From positions 62,001 to 126,000 of the forward strand of contig CAVZCJ010000004.1 in the NCBI GenBank assembly GCA_963773625.1: a stretch of 64,000 nt of DNA, written 5' to 3'. This document shows positions 31,332-40,416 of this stretch, piece by piece. This DNA comes from DATARH01 sp963773625. Its GTDB lineage: Bacteria; Pseudomonadota; Alphaproteobacteria; ATCC43930; CGMCC-115725. The translations under genes were made by a program, and so were the position numbers. Below the pieces are notes generated by a model that made no database searches, was not told where the DNA came from, and saw only the letters and a program-made list of their open reading frames with translations. Every line of letters begins with the position of its first letter. The stretch's first letter is position 1.

Positions 31332-32620
31332 ATGCCGAATGCCGAACCGCATCGCCTGTCCGCCACCGAGATCGTCGGCCGCATCGAGGCGGGCAGCCTC
31401 ACCGCCGAGGCCGTTGTCCAAAGCTGCCTCGAGCGAATCCGCGACCGCGAGCCGGTGGTGCGCGCCTGGGTCCACGTCGCCGCCGACGAGGCGCTCGCCG
31501 CGGCGCGCCGGGCCGACCGCAGCTCGCTGATGAAGGGCGTACCGTTCGGGATCAAGGACATCTTCGATACCGCCGACATGCCGACCGGCTACGGCTCGCC
31601 GATCTATACCGGCTGCCGGCCCAGCTTCACCGCCAGTGCCGCCACCTTGCCGCGCGCTGCGGGCGGCGTGCTGCTCGGCAAGACCGTCACCACCGAATTC
31701 GCCAACCGCCATCCCGGCCCGACCGGCAACCCGCACAATCTCGGTTTCTCGCCCGGCGGATCGTCGAGCGGCTCGGCCGCGGCGGTCGCCGATTTCATGG
31801 TGCCGCTGGCGATCGGCACGCAGACCGGCGGCTCGGTGATCCGTCCCGCGGCCTATTGCGGCGTCGTCGGCTTCAAGCCGAGCTTCAATATGTTCGCGCC
31901 GGCGGGCATGCACCCCAATACCGAGACGCTCGACACGATCGGGATCATGGCGCGCTCGGTCGACGACATCGCGCTGTTCCGCGCTGCGATGATGGCGATC
32001 CCCTACGAGCAACCGGCGATGCCGGACCGGCCGCCGCGCCTGGCGCTGTGCCGCACGCCGCATTGGGACAAGGCGCAGCCGGAAGGCAAATCGGTGCTGG
32101 AAGAAGCCGCCGACCGCTTGCGCGCCGCCGGCGCCGAGGTGGTCGAGGCAGAGCTGCCAAATTCCTGCGCGCATGTGTCGGACATCCAAAGCCGCCACAG
32201 TTATTTCGAGGCCCCGCGCAACCACGCGCCGGAGCGCTATCGGCACGAGAGCCAACTGAGCTTGGCTCTGCGCGAGGGCCGTATCGCCGGCGGCAAGAGG
32301 CTCACGCTGGAAGAATTCCGCGGCGCCTGGCGCGAAGCCGACACCATGCGCGCGGCGGCCAGCAATTGGGCTGGCGGGTTCGATGCGATCCTGACTTTGC
32401 CCGCGCCGGGCCAGGCGCCCCGCACGCTTGGCCTCGACCGGCGACGCGATCTTCAACGGGTTGTGGACCTTGCTTCACATGCCATGCCTGACATTGCCGG
32501 CGGGCGAGGGGCCGGACGGGCTCCCGGTCGGAATCCAGCTGGTCGGCAAGCGCCACGCCGACGCGCGGCTGCTCGATATCGGCCTCTGGGTCGAAAGCAA
32601 GCTGGGGGCGCGGTCGATGA
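31332..32620 (+). CDS. Amidase-signature enzyme, first of a tandem pair, frame broken near the end
   Basis: About 428 residues. The Ser-cisSer-Lys triad is visible: Lys in VPFGIKDIFDT, cis-Ser in PGGSSSGSAAAVA and nucleophile Ser in GTQTGGSVIRPAA. Family members hydrolyse amides such as allophanate, malonamate or aromatic amides. A +1 change near 32430 moves the last 65 codons to another frame; a second, in the G-run at 32603-32607, would place a TGA over the ATG of the next gene. Without this the two amidases read as a false fusion. Sequence is clearly paralogous to its neighbour. Confidence 0.88.
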
Positions 32621-33895
32621 GCGACAGCAACCGTCTCTCCGCCGCCGAGGCGGTCTCCCGACTATCGTCCGGTTCGATCACCGCCGAGCAATTGACCCGC
32701 GACTGCCTCGACCGCATCGAGGCGCGCTCTGCCGTGAAGGCCTGGGAGTATCTCGACCGCGACTACGCGCTGGCCCAAGCGCGCGCCGCCGACCGCGCCG
32801 GGCGGCCGGGGCTGCTGGCAGGGCTGCCGGTCGGCGTCAAGGATGTCATCGACACCGCCGACATGCCGACCCAGCACGGCTCGCCGATCTATGCCGGCAA
32901 CCGCCCCTTCGCCGACGCCGCCTGCGTCGCGCTGACGCGCATGGCCGGCGGCACGATCCTCGGCAAGACGGTGACCACCGAGTTCGCCAACCGCTTCCCC
33001 GGCGCGACGGTGCATCCGCACAACGCCGCGCATACGCCGGGCGGCTCGTCGAGCGGCTCGGCCGCCGGGGTCGCCGATTTCCAGGTGCCGCTCGGCTTCG
33101 GCACCCAGACCGGCGGCTCGACGATCCGTCCCGCGGCGTTCTGCGGCGTCGTCGGCTACAAGCCAAGCTTTGGCGAGTTCAGCCGGGTCGGGATCAAGCT
33201 GCAGTGCCAGAACCTCGATACGCTCGGCCTCATCTGCCGCGGTCTCGACGATATCGCGCTGATGCGCGCGGTGCTGATCGAGATGCCGCACCGCAAGGTC
33301 GACCGCGCCGGCAATGCGCCGCGCATCGGCCTCTGCCGCACCCCCGGCTGGGAACATGCCGACGCGGCGACCCAGGCGCTGATCGAGCGCACCGCCTCGC
33401 GCCTTGCCGCCGCCGGCGCGCGGGTCGGCGAGGTCGAGTTCGCGGCGCCGTTCCGCAACATCGCCGGCCATCACCGCCGCATCTTCAACTACGAGGCGGC
33501 GCATAATTACGCCTACGAGCATCGGGAGCACCGCGCGCAAGTCAGTAAGGTGCTGCTCGACACCGTGCTCGATCCCGGGAGCGAGCCTGCCGCTCGCCGA
33601 CTACATCGAGGCGCTCGAAACCGCCGAAGCGTTCCGCGCCCATCTCGACGACATCTTCGCCGGGGTCGACGTGCTGCTGACCCCGAGCGCGGCGGGCGAG
33701 GCGCCCGAGGGCTTGGGATCGACCGGCAACCCGGCGTTCAACTCGATCTGGACCCTCGGCTGGGTGCCCTGCGTGACCTTGCCGGCCGGTACCGGACCCA
33801 AGGGCTTGCCGCTCGGCGTCCAACTCGTCGGCCAGCGCTTCGCCGACGAAAAACTGCTCGACGCGGCTGCCTGGGTAGAACGACACCTCAACTGA
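32617..33895 (+). CDS. Amidase-signature enzyme, second of a tandem pair
   Basis: About 425 residues. Triad: Lys in LPVGVKDVIDT, cis-Ser in PGGSSSGSAAGVA, nucleophile in GTQTGGSTIRPAA. The N-terminal half is closely similar to the preceding amidase (shared ADMPT.GSPIY, TVTTEFANR.PG, IRPAA.CGVVG.KPSF), showing a tandem duplication. One +1 change near 33585. It starts in an ATGA overlap with the first amidase and ends 11 bases before a NIPSNAP gene with its own GGAGG, so all four genes to 34585 look like one operon. Confidence 0.88.
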
Positions 33896-33906
33896 CGGAG
33901 GAAACC

Positions 33907-34233
33907 ATGATCTACGAACTGCGCGTCTATCACTGCGTGCCGGGGCGCCTGCCCGATCTGATCAAGCGCTTCGACACGATCACCTTGAAGCTCTGGGACA
34001 AGCATGCCATCCATCAGGCCGGGTTCTGGACGACGCTGGTCGGCCCCGGCAACAACGACCTCACCTATTTCCTCAAATGGGAGTCGCTCGCCGAACGCGA
34101 AGCCAAGATGGCCAAGTTCGGCGCCGATCCGGAATGGCTGAGCGCCCGCGCCAAGACCGAGAAGAACGGGCCGATCGTCGCCTCGATCAGCAACCAGTTC
34201 CTCGTGCCGACGTCGTTCTCGTCGGTGAAGTGA
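33907..34233 (+). CDS. NIPSNAP-family protein, copy 1
   Basis: 108 residues, intact, after GGAGGAAACC. MIYELRVYHCVPGRLPDLIKRF, FWTTLVG and YFLKWESLAERE show the small alpha/beta ferredoxin-like (dimeric barrel) NIPSNAP fold. These proteins often accompany catabolic enzymes; their activity is mostly unknown. Very similar to the gene that follows. Confidence 0.9.
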   Translation: MIYELRVYHCVPGRLPDLIKRFDTITLKLWDKHAIHQAGFWTTLVGPGNNDLTYFLKWESLAEREAKMAKFGADPEWLSARAKTEKNGPIVASISNQFLVPTSFSSVK

Positions 34234-34258
34234 GCCTTACCCCAACGGAGCCAACCCC

Positions 34259-34585
34259 ATGATCTACGAACTGCGCGTCTACCACACGATGCCCGGCAAG
34301 CTGCCGGCGCTCTTGAAGCGCTTCGATACCATCACCCTCAAAATCTGGGAGCGGCATGGCATCAAGCAGGCCGGCTTCTGGACAACGCTGGTCGGCGAGT
34401 CGAATGCCGACCTCACCTACATGCTGAAATGGGAATCGCTCGCCGAGCGCGAGAAGAAATGGGATGCCTTCCAGGCCGATCCCGAATGGATCGCCAAACG
34501 CGCCGAGACGGAAAAAGACGGGCCGATCAACGCCCGGGTCGAGAATTCCTTCCTCGTGCCGACCAGTTTCTCGTCGGTGAAGTAG
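34259..34585 (+). CDS. NIPSNAP-family protein, copy 2
   Basis: 108 residues, intact, about three quarters identical to the previous gene and of exactly the same length (same ends MIYELRVYH and FLVPTSFSSVK). CGGAG precedes the ATG by 9 bases. A recent tandem duplication, matching the duplication of the amidases just upstream; a hetero-dimer is possible because this fold dimerises. Confidence 0.9.
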   Translation: MIYELRVYHTMPGKLPALLKRFDTITLKIWERHGIKQAGFWTTLVGESNADLTYMLKWESLAEREKKWDAFQADPEWIAKRAETEKDGPINARVENSFLVPTSFSSVK

Positions 34586-34592
34586 TCAACCG

Positions 34593-34629
34593 CTGCCGGC
34601 CGGGAGGGTGTCTCCCTCCCGGCCGGCAG
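34593..34629 (+). terminator. Strong hairpin closing the amidase/NIPSNAP run
   Basis: A perfect 16-bp stem (CTGCCGGCCGGGAGGG and its complement) around TGTCT begins 7 bases after the second NIPSNAP stop. No T-run follows, so it may block RNA decay or act as a factor-assisted terminator. Confidence 0.6.
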
Positions 34630-34652
34630 GGGAGTATGTGTTGCACCTCGGG

Positions 34653-36203
34653 ATGATCCGCTTCTATATCGCCGTCGCCGTCATCGCTCACGTTGGCGGC
34701 GCCGGCTGTTGCTGAGGACAGCTTTTTCGACGCGGGCCGGGCCCAGTCCGCGCTCGAGAGAATTTTCGACAAGGCCAACCACCCGACGAAGATCCTGGAC
34801 CTCGAAATCCACCCGCTCGAGCTGACGATCGAACTGCAGGACCCGGCGTCGCCTCGGCACATCGACGCCTGGGTGGATCAGATCAACACGGCACGGCGGT
34901 CGTTCGTTGGCTCAGCCCGGAATTGCTGTCGGGGCCGCGCGCGGTCGATCCGAGCCTGCCCAACCCCAATCTCGACGCCAATCTGTTCGAGTTCAAACCC
35001 GCGGACGCCGCGGTGATCCCGACAATGATCGCCGCCGCGATCAAGCGCGCTCAGCTCGAGGACGCGGCCGAGGTTTCACGGATGGAGCTGCGCCGCCAGC
35101 TGCATCTGGTGCCGGAGCCGAGCAGCGGCCCGCCCGAATGGACGATCGAGGTCACCAGCGGCCGCGAGCGCGCCGAAATCTACGCCGATCTGGCGGGCCA
35201 GATCACTCACGTCAATCTCGACGGCACCCATCGGGCGCAGGCGCTCAATTATCAGGATGGCGGCAAGGAGCTCGACGATTTGGTCGCGACGATCGCCGAC
35301 GTGTTCCCCAAGGAGCCGACGATCAAATCGGTGATCGTCTACGACCACTATCTGATCATCGAGGCCAAGAACCCCGACCACCCGGAGCGAGACGCTCGCT
35401 TCACCGCCGGCCTCAATGGCGTCTACCGCGACCTGCTGGCGGATATGTTCCCGAACATCAACATGCCCGGCCAGCCGCCCGGCCGGTTTACGATCACCGA
35501 TGTCGACTGGTCGCTGCTTCCGAAGCTGGAACAAGCGGCGCGCGACCGCCTGCAGCTGCCGGGCGGAAAGGTGGGCCTCGTCAAGATCACCAAGCCTGCC
35601 GGCGTCAACGGGCCGGTGCTCCAGTGGGAGGTTAACATCGAGGCGGCCGGCGACCGGGCGACCGAGGGCTACGTCACCTTCGACGTCAAGGGCAACATCC
35701 TACGCACCGAATATCCGCCCGGCAAAGGTCCAAAGCTCGATTTTCTCGCCGCGGCGAGCTACGGCGCGGCCTTCGATGGGCTGAGCCAGGGTCTCGGTGC
35801 CCACGCGCCGGTCACCGAGCTGGAGTTCTGGCCCGATAAGGTCATGATCACGGCCAAGGACCCGCAAAAACCCAGCGATCTCGTCGTCTTCGAGTATCAC
35901 GGCGAAAGCCTCAGCCGCAGCATTATGACGCCGATGATCTGGCCGACATTCGGTCCCGACTGGTTCTTCGATCTGTCGCAGGCGCAGCCGATCGGCGGGC
36001 GCTTGGCCCAGCTCGAGCAAGACACGCTCACCCGGCTCGGTCTCGCCGGCGGCAAGATCGAGCGCATCACCATCTCGAAGCAGAAAATTTTCATGCCGCG
36101 CAACGACCGCGTCGTGATCGAGATACGCGCCGAGGAGGGACGGCGCGGCGGCCGCGTTGTCTACGATCTCAACGGCAACGTTGTCGACATCGTCACGCCC
36201 TAG
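34653..36203 (+). CDS. Exported protein with three internal repeats, function unknown
   Basis: About 515 residues. A signal peptide (MIRFYIAVAVI, then after a +1 change near 34692 LTLAAPAVAED) is followed by a second +1 change near 34908 and a long clean frame. I do not recognise a family. Three related blocks can be aligned: IHPLELTIELQDPASP / VYDHYLIIEAKNPDHP / FWPDKVMITAKDPQKP, each later followed by a leucine-rich helix (LPKLEQAARDRLQLPGGKV; LAQLEQDTLTRLGLAGGKI) and a strand pair ending in DxKGNIL or DLNGNVV. This looks like a triplicated alpha/beta domain in the periplasm. GTG/TTG starts 12-15 bases upstream are possible alternatives. Confidence 0.7.
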
Positions 36204-36219
36204 GGACGGATACCGGCGC

Positions 36220-36558
36220 TCAATATGCGCCGATGATGAACTTCTCGTCGATCGTGAACGTCTTGATCCGGCCGATAAAGAGCGCGCCGTCGTCGTGCAG
36301 GCGCTTGGCCTCGGGTGAGGCATTGGCGCGGGCCATCGCCTCGCGGTCGTCGAACCAAGTCTCGGCGATGCCATCGACCTCGACGTCGGTCTCGGGGATG
36401 TCCGGGCGCGTGCGCGTCTCCTGGATGTGGTTCTGCACATAGCGGCGCATCCCCGGCACCGCGTGCGCGAGCGGCGCGTGGATCTCGATCCAGTGTTTCA
36501 CGAATTGCTCGTGGGTCAGTTCGGGCCGGCGGGTGAGCAGCGAAATGCTTTTGATCAT
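36220..36558 (-). CDS. EthD-domain protein
   Basis: 112 residues, intact. MIKSISLLTRRPELTHEQFVKHW and HAPLAHAVPGMRRYVQNHI are the EthD signature; the fold is a dimeric alpha/beta barrel related to NIPSNAP. EthD proteins support degradation pathways such as ether cleavage, in roles not fully known. It lies 12 bases downstream of the TetR gene and is most likely cotranscribed with it. Confidence 0.9.
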   Translation of the reverse strand: MIKSISLLTRRPELTHEQFVKHWIEIHAPLAHAVPGMRRYVQNHIQETRTRPDIPETDVEVDGIAETWFDDREAMARANASPEAKRLHDDGALFIGRIKTFTIDEKFIIGAY

Positions 36559-36570
36559 GTAAATCCCCCT

Positions 36571-37245
36571 CTACCGCGCCCGGCAGCCGTCGAGGAACAG
36601 CGCGACTGCGTCCCGCGCCCACGCAGAAAGCTCGGCGGGGGTGAGCGGCGTGGCGAGGCCCAGCGCGCGCCGCTGCGGTCCGGTCACCACCATCAGGATG
36701 AACTCCTCCGCCGCGAAGCGCGGATCCACCGCACGCAGCTCGCCGCTCTTGATGCGCGGTTCGAGCTGCTTGGCGATGCGTTCGATGCCATTTGCCGCGC
36801 CGATTTGGTGCATCATGCGGGCGAGCCCGGGAAACTGCCGCGCCTCGGCGATGACGATGCGGTGCAGCGCCAGCGCTTCCGGCGTGAGGGCGATCTTCAG
36901 CAGATGCTCGGCCATGAGCCGTAAGCCATCGGAGAGGCTCGGCCATTCGACCGTCGCCTCGTCCAGCGGCGGCAGCCAGCGCTCGATCAGCCGGTGCACC
37001 ACCGCCTCGAACAGGCGCTCCTTGCCGGGGAAGCGGTGATAAAAGGTGCGCTTCGAGATGCCGGCGCGCTTGGCGATTGCCTCGATGCTGGTCGCGCCAA
37101 AACCATGGCCGAGAAAAAGTGACTCGGCGACGTCGAGGATGCGCACGGCGAGTTGGGCCGATTGCTGCCGTGACGGCCGCCCGCCGCGTCCGCGCGCCCC
37201 CGTCCGGTCAATCTCGTCAATAGTCCCTGACACCAATCGCCTCAT
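36571..37245 (-). CDS. TetR/AcrR-family transcriptional regulator
   Basis: 224 residues, intact. N-terminal HTH: VRILDVAESLFLGHGFGATSIEAIAKRAGISKRTFYHRFPGKERLF is a textbook TetR DNA-binding domain; the C-terminal ligand domain is TetR_C-like, helical and unassigned. First gene of a TetR-EthD pair. A 23-bp palindrome of TetR-operator type lies 1.5 kb upstream at 38758, in the promoter of the protocatechuate genes; whether this regulator binds it is untested. Confidence 0.9.
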   Translation of the reverse strand: MRRLVSGTIDEIDRTGARGRGGRPSRQQSAQLAVRILDVAESLFLGHGFGATSIEAIAKRAGISKRTFYHRFPGKERLFEAVVHRLIERWLPPLDEATVEWPSLSDGLRLMAEHLLKIALTPEALALHRIVIAEARQFPGLARMMHQIGAANGIERIAKQLEPRIKSGELRAVDPRFAAEEFILMVVTGPQRRALGLATPLTPAELSAWARDAVALFLDGCRAR

Positions 37246-37348
37246 CGCGGTAACGGCAAGAATCTTAATTGATGTCTCAGCAAACGCAACTGGCGCGTTC
37301 TTTTATTTGATCGTTCAATAAGCGCATGGATCGCTAGCGAACGCGCCC

Positions 37349-37924
37349 TCAGAGATCGAGAAACGCCGTTTCGCCGTCGCCTTGCAGGACGATGTCGAAG
37401 CGATAGATGTCGTCTTCGCCTCGCCGAGCGATCAGACTTTGCCTCGCGGTTTCGTCCTCGATCGCGGTGAGCAGCGGGTCGGCGGCGTTTGCGGCCTCAT
37501 CGGCGAAATAGATGCGGGTGAACAGCTGGCGTAGGAGTCCGCGGGCGAAAAAAGCGATATTGATATGCGGCGCCTGAAGCGCGTTGCCGCGGCCTGGAAC
37601 CGGGCCGGGCTTGATCGTTGTGATACGGAATCGGCCCTGCGCGTCGGTCGCGACGCGGCCATAGCCGAGGAAATTTGGATCGAGCTTCTTGTCGGTCTGT
37701 CCGTCCTCGACATGGTTGTAGCGGCCGGCGGCATTGGCCTGCCACAGCTCGAGCATCGCGTCCGACACGGGCGCGCCGTCGCCATCGATCACCCGCCCTT
37801 CGATGACGATCCGCCGGCCCTCGGGGTTGTTGCGGGTCAGGTCGCTCCATTCCGGGCGGTCGAGACCAAGGGCGAAGAACGGCCCAACGGTTTGGCCCGG
37901 CGTCGGGATCAGCTTCGCGGCCAT
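37349..37924 (-). CDS. pcaG: Protocatechuate 3,4-dioxygenase alpha subunit
   Basis: 191 residues, intact. TPGQTVGPFFALGL at the start and GRYNHVEDG, GRFRITTIKPG, APHINIAFFARGLL match the non-catalytic PcaG subunit of the intradiol dioxygenase that cleaves protocatechuate to beta-carboxy-cis,cis-muconate. Its ATG directly follows the TAA of pcaH with no spacer. The rest of the beta-ketoadipate pathway is not in the window. Confidence 0.93.
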   Translation of the reverse strand: MAAKLIPTPGQTVGPFFALGLDRPEWSDLTRNNPEGRRIVIEGRVIDGDGAPVSDAMLELWQANAAGRYNHVEDGQTDKKLDPNFLGYGRVATDAQGRFRITTIKPGPVPGRGNALQAPHINIAFFARGLLRQLFTRIYFADEAANAADPLLTAIEDETARQSLIARRGEDDIYRFDIVLQGDGETAFLDL

Positions 37925-38638
37925 TTAGGCTGCCTCGAACGGGGTCGCTTCGCGGCCGCGCAGCACCATGTCGAACGAATAGCCGAGCGCCCATTCCGGT
38001 TCGCTCAGATTTGGGTCGTAGGCGGCAATGAGCCGCTCCCGAGCTTCGACATCGGCCGTGCTGTTGTAGATTGGGTCATATTGCAGCAGGGGATCTCCGG
38101 GGAAATACATCTGGGTAATGAGCCGGGTCACGAAGCCGCCGCCGTAGACCCCGAAATGCAGATGCGCGGGCCGCCACGCGTTGGGGCTGTTGCGCCACGG
38201 ATAGGCGCCAGGCTTGATCGTGACGAAGCGGTAGCGCCCGTCGGCATCGGTGATTGCCTGGCCGGCGCCGGTGAAATTCGGGTCTAGCGGCGCGTCGTGC
38301 TGGTCGACCGGGTGGTGGTAGCGGCCAGCGGCATTGCACTGCCACAACTCGACCAGCGTGTTGGGGATCGGGCTGCCGTCCTCGTCGAGGATGCGGCCGG
38401 TGACGATGATCCGCTCGCCGAGCGGCTCGCCCTTGTGCTGCTTGGTGAGGTCGGTCGCCGCCGGCCCCGCCCAGCCGCTCGTGAAGCTCGGGCCGGTGAT
38501 TTCCGACAGCGTGTGCTGGAAGGGAACGAGTGGCCGGGTCGGCGAACGTTTTACGGTGCTGCCATAGTCCGGGTAGAGGTAGGGCGGCTGGGTTCCCTCG
38601 CGGTGCCGGGCATAGGCGGGCGGCGTCTTGGCCATCAT
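37925..38638 (-). CDS. pcaH: Protocatechuate 3,4-dioxygenase beta subunit
   Basis: 237 residues, intact. The Fe(III) ligands expected for PcaH are present: Tyr in GRYHHPVDQHD, Tyr in the IKPGAYPWRNSPN segment and the two His of RPAHLHFGVYG. Together with PcaG it forms the protocatechuate 3,4-dioxygenase. It is divergent from the small secreted protein at 38831, with a palindromic operator between. Confidence 0.95.
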   Translation of the reverse strand: MMAKTPPAYARHREGTQPPYLYPDYGSTVKRSPTRPLVPFQHTLSEITGPSFTSGWAGPAATDLTKQHKGEPLGERIIVTGRILDEDGSPIPNTLVELWQCNAAGRYHHPVDQHDAPLDPNFTGAGQAITDADGRYRFVTIKPGAYPWRNSPNAWRPAHLHFGVYGGGFVTRLITQMYFPGDPLLQYDPIYNSTADVEARERLIAAYDPNLSEPEWALGYSFDMVLRGREATPFEAA

Positions 38639-38757
38639 GCGTTCCCCTCCTCCTCGTGGAGGCGAGAGCCTGATCCGCTTGCCCGCCGCCGGTCAAGACC
38701 CGGTGCTCGGTCTCGCGCGGTCCGCGAACCGAGTGAATTTTTTTCCGCTCGGCTATT

Positions 38758-38780
38758 GTAAACGATACCGTATCGTTTAC
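38758..38780. promoter_or_regulatory. Perfect 11-bp inverted repeat, TetR-type operator candidate
   Basis: GTAAACGATAC, one central C, GTATCGTTTAC. The AT-rich palindrome stands out in GC-rich surroundings, sits 50 bases before the secreted-peptide start and 120 bases before pcaH, and overlaps a plausible -35/-10 pair (TTGTAA at 38756, 17-base spacer). Length and symmetry fit a TetR-family dimer site. Confidence 0.65.
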
Positions 38781-38830
38781 TTATCATCATGACCGCTTAT
38801 GGTCAGTCAGAATGAGGATAGGAGGGTACG

Positions 38831-39094
38831 ATGTCCCTCACGCAAAATCGGTGGTTCCGTCGGTTTGGGCTCGGTGCCGTCGCGGCGCTGAGCTTGGTTG
38901 CCGCTACGATGACGACTGTCCCGGCGCAGGCTCACGAATATGGGTATCGGGCGCCGGCGGTTGTCAATCCGGCCTTCATTTTCCAACGGGTCTTCACCGG
39001 GTTTGCCGGTGCGGGTCATTGGGACCGCCACGCCTATTGGGGCCACCGCGACTATTGGGGCCACCGCGACTATTGGGGCCACCAATGGCGCTAG
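38831..39094 (+). CDS. Small secreted His/Tyr/Trp-rich peptide
   Basis: 87 residues, intact. A long signal peptide (FRRFGLGAVAALSLVAATMTTVPAQA) leaves a mature part of about 52 residues ending in tandem WGHRDY units, encoded by an 18-bp DNA repeat at 39035, 39053 and 39071. Repeated His/Tyr/Trp suggests metal binding or an extracellular structural role, but no family is recognised. It has a dedicated palindromic operator candidate upstream and an intrinsic terminator downstream, so it is a monocistronic, probably regulated gene. Confidence 0.75.
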   Translation: MSLTQNRWFRRFGLGAVAALSLVAATMTTVPAQAHEYGYRAPAVVNPAFIFQRVFTGFAGAGHWDRHAYWGHRDYWGHRDYWGHQWR

Positions 39095-39112
39095 CCGCCA
39101 GGAAGGCTACGC

Positions 39113-39145
39113 AAACCCCCGGCTTTCCGCCGGGGGTTTTGCTTT
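39113..39145 (+). terminator. Rho-independent terminator of the secreted-peptide gene
   Basis: AAACCCCCGGC-tttcc-GCCGGGGGTTT, a perfect 11-bp stem followed by TGCTTTTG. Confidence 0.9.
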
Positions 39146-39235
39146 TGTGGCGGTCAAGACAAGACATGGTGATTTGTCGTCCTCGCCGAGCTAGGGTACT
39201 CCCCGCGCCCCCAATCACATCGAGGAGATGAGACG

Positions 39236-39520
39236 ATGGCACTGCGCAAATTCATCATCGAGCGCGACATCCCCGGCGCCGGCTCGCTGGAGCGCGAGCA
39301 ATTGCGTGCCGCCGCCGGTAAGTCCAACGGCGTGCTGCGCGAACTTGGCCCTGACATCCAGTGGGTCGAAAGCTATGTCGCCGCCGACAAGACCTTTTGC
39401 GTCTATCTCGCCAAGGACGAGGCGATCATCAAGAAGCACGCCGAAATCAGCGGCTTCCCGGCGACCAAGATCACCGAAGTGCGCAAGATGATCGACCCGA
39501 CCACGGAGCATACGCCGTAA
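39236..39520 (+). CDS. DUF4242 protein
   Basis: 94 residues, intact. RKFIIERDIPGAGSLEREQLRAAA, VESYVAADKTFCVYLAKDEAII and HAEISGFPATKITEV match DUF4242, a small dimeric ferredoxin-like fold of which some members bind nickel. GAGGAGATGAGACG supplies the ribosome site. Function unknown. Confidence 0.88.
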   Translation: MALRKFIIERDIPGAGSLEREQLRAAAGKSNGVLRELGPDIQWVESYVAADKTFCVYLAKDEAIIKKHAEISGFPATKITEVRKMIDPTTEHTP

Positions 39521-39572
39521 TCCTCGAACGCAGCGAACCCTGGCCTTAGCGGCCGGGGGCTCTCAAACGTCA

Positions 39573-40362
39573 TCACCAGTTGCACGGCGTATTCAGAGCG
39601 CAACTGCGGACCAGCAATACGTCGAGCGGCAAAAACCAGATCGGAAACGACATCGCGAGCGGTAGAAGCCGCGTGTCGTCAGACAAGGTCAACGCGACCG
39701 GCCGCGGCGCGTCGTCTGGGTCGCCGTCGCTCCCACCCTTGAAGCCGGCGATCGCCTTGAGCGTCATGGCGAGGTGGATGCCGGGTTCGCGCGGGTCGCG
39801 GGCCAATACCCGGCCCACCGTGTCGAAACGGCGGGTACCGTCATAAACCGGAACGGTAAAGGCCGCGTCACCGCGCCGGACCGCCGCCTCGATCGCGACA
39901 ATCGCGCTCAGCGGGTCGATGACGTTGCGGCGGAACTGCTCCGCCAGCAGCTTTTGGTGGCTGTCATCATCGGCCCCGCGTTCGGCGACGATCTCGGCAT
40001 CGCGCGTGACAAAAGTCATGCGCAGTTTGCCGTCCTTCTTCTTGCGCAGGTCGTAATTGGCGGAGAAGTGCGCTGGCACAGGCGATTTACCGGCGATGAG
40101 CCGGCCATCGACAATCGCTGTGGCGCGGAAATGCGTAACGAGTTGCGGAAGCCCCTCGCTGACGATCTCCATCTCGGCGTGATAGGCGTCTGGCCGTCAC
40201 GTGCGCCACGACCCGGATGTGCGCCGCCGGCAAGCCGCCCCAGGTCGCCCGGTACAGCAGAACGGCGTCGTCGGCCCGCGCCGCGGCTGCGGCGGTAAAG
40301 CTCGCCACTAACGCCGCGAAGAACCTGAGCAGGTTCGCGCCTGCTGGCGATCCCGTCACCAC
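39573..40362 (-). CDS. DUF3108-domain exported protein, frame broken
   Basis: About 262 residues. Signal peptide LLRFFAALVASFTAAAAARADD, then LYRATWGGLPAAHIRV; after a +1 change near 40190 come DAYHAEMEIVSEG, FSANYDLRKKKDGKLR, DPLSAIVAIEAAV and VYDGTRRFDTV, the pattern of DUF3108 periplasmic beta-rich proteins. Role unknown in the family. Confidence 0.8.
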
Positions 40363-40416
40363 CGTCTCGCTCGCTAGGTGCTCCCTCTCCCTGGGAAGAG
40401 GAGAGGGGCAATCGAA

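Noticed and set aside
32428..34233. Apparent fusion of amidase, second amidase and start of a NIPSNAP protein in one long open frame
   Set aside because: It arises because the first amidase lost its stop by a one-base insertion in a G-run; each unit has its own start, ribosome site and full domain.
37246..37348. Imperfect palindrome TTATTTGA-TCGT-TCAATAA upstream of the TetR gene as autoregulatory operator
   Set aside because: The arms match poorly and do not resemble the clear palindrome at 38758.
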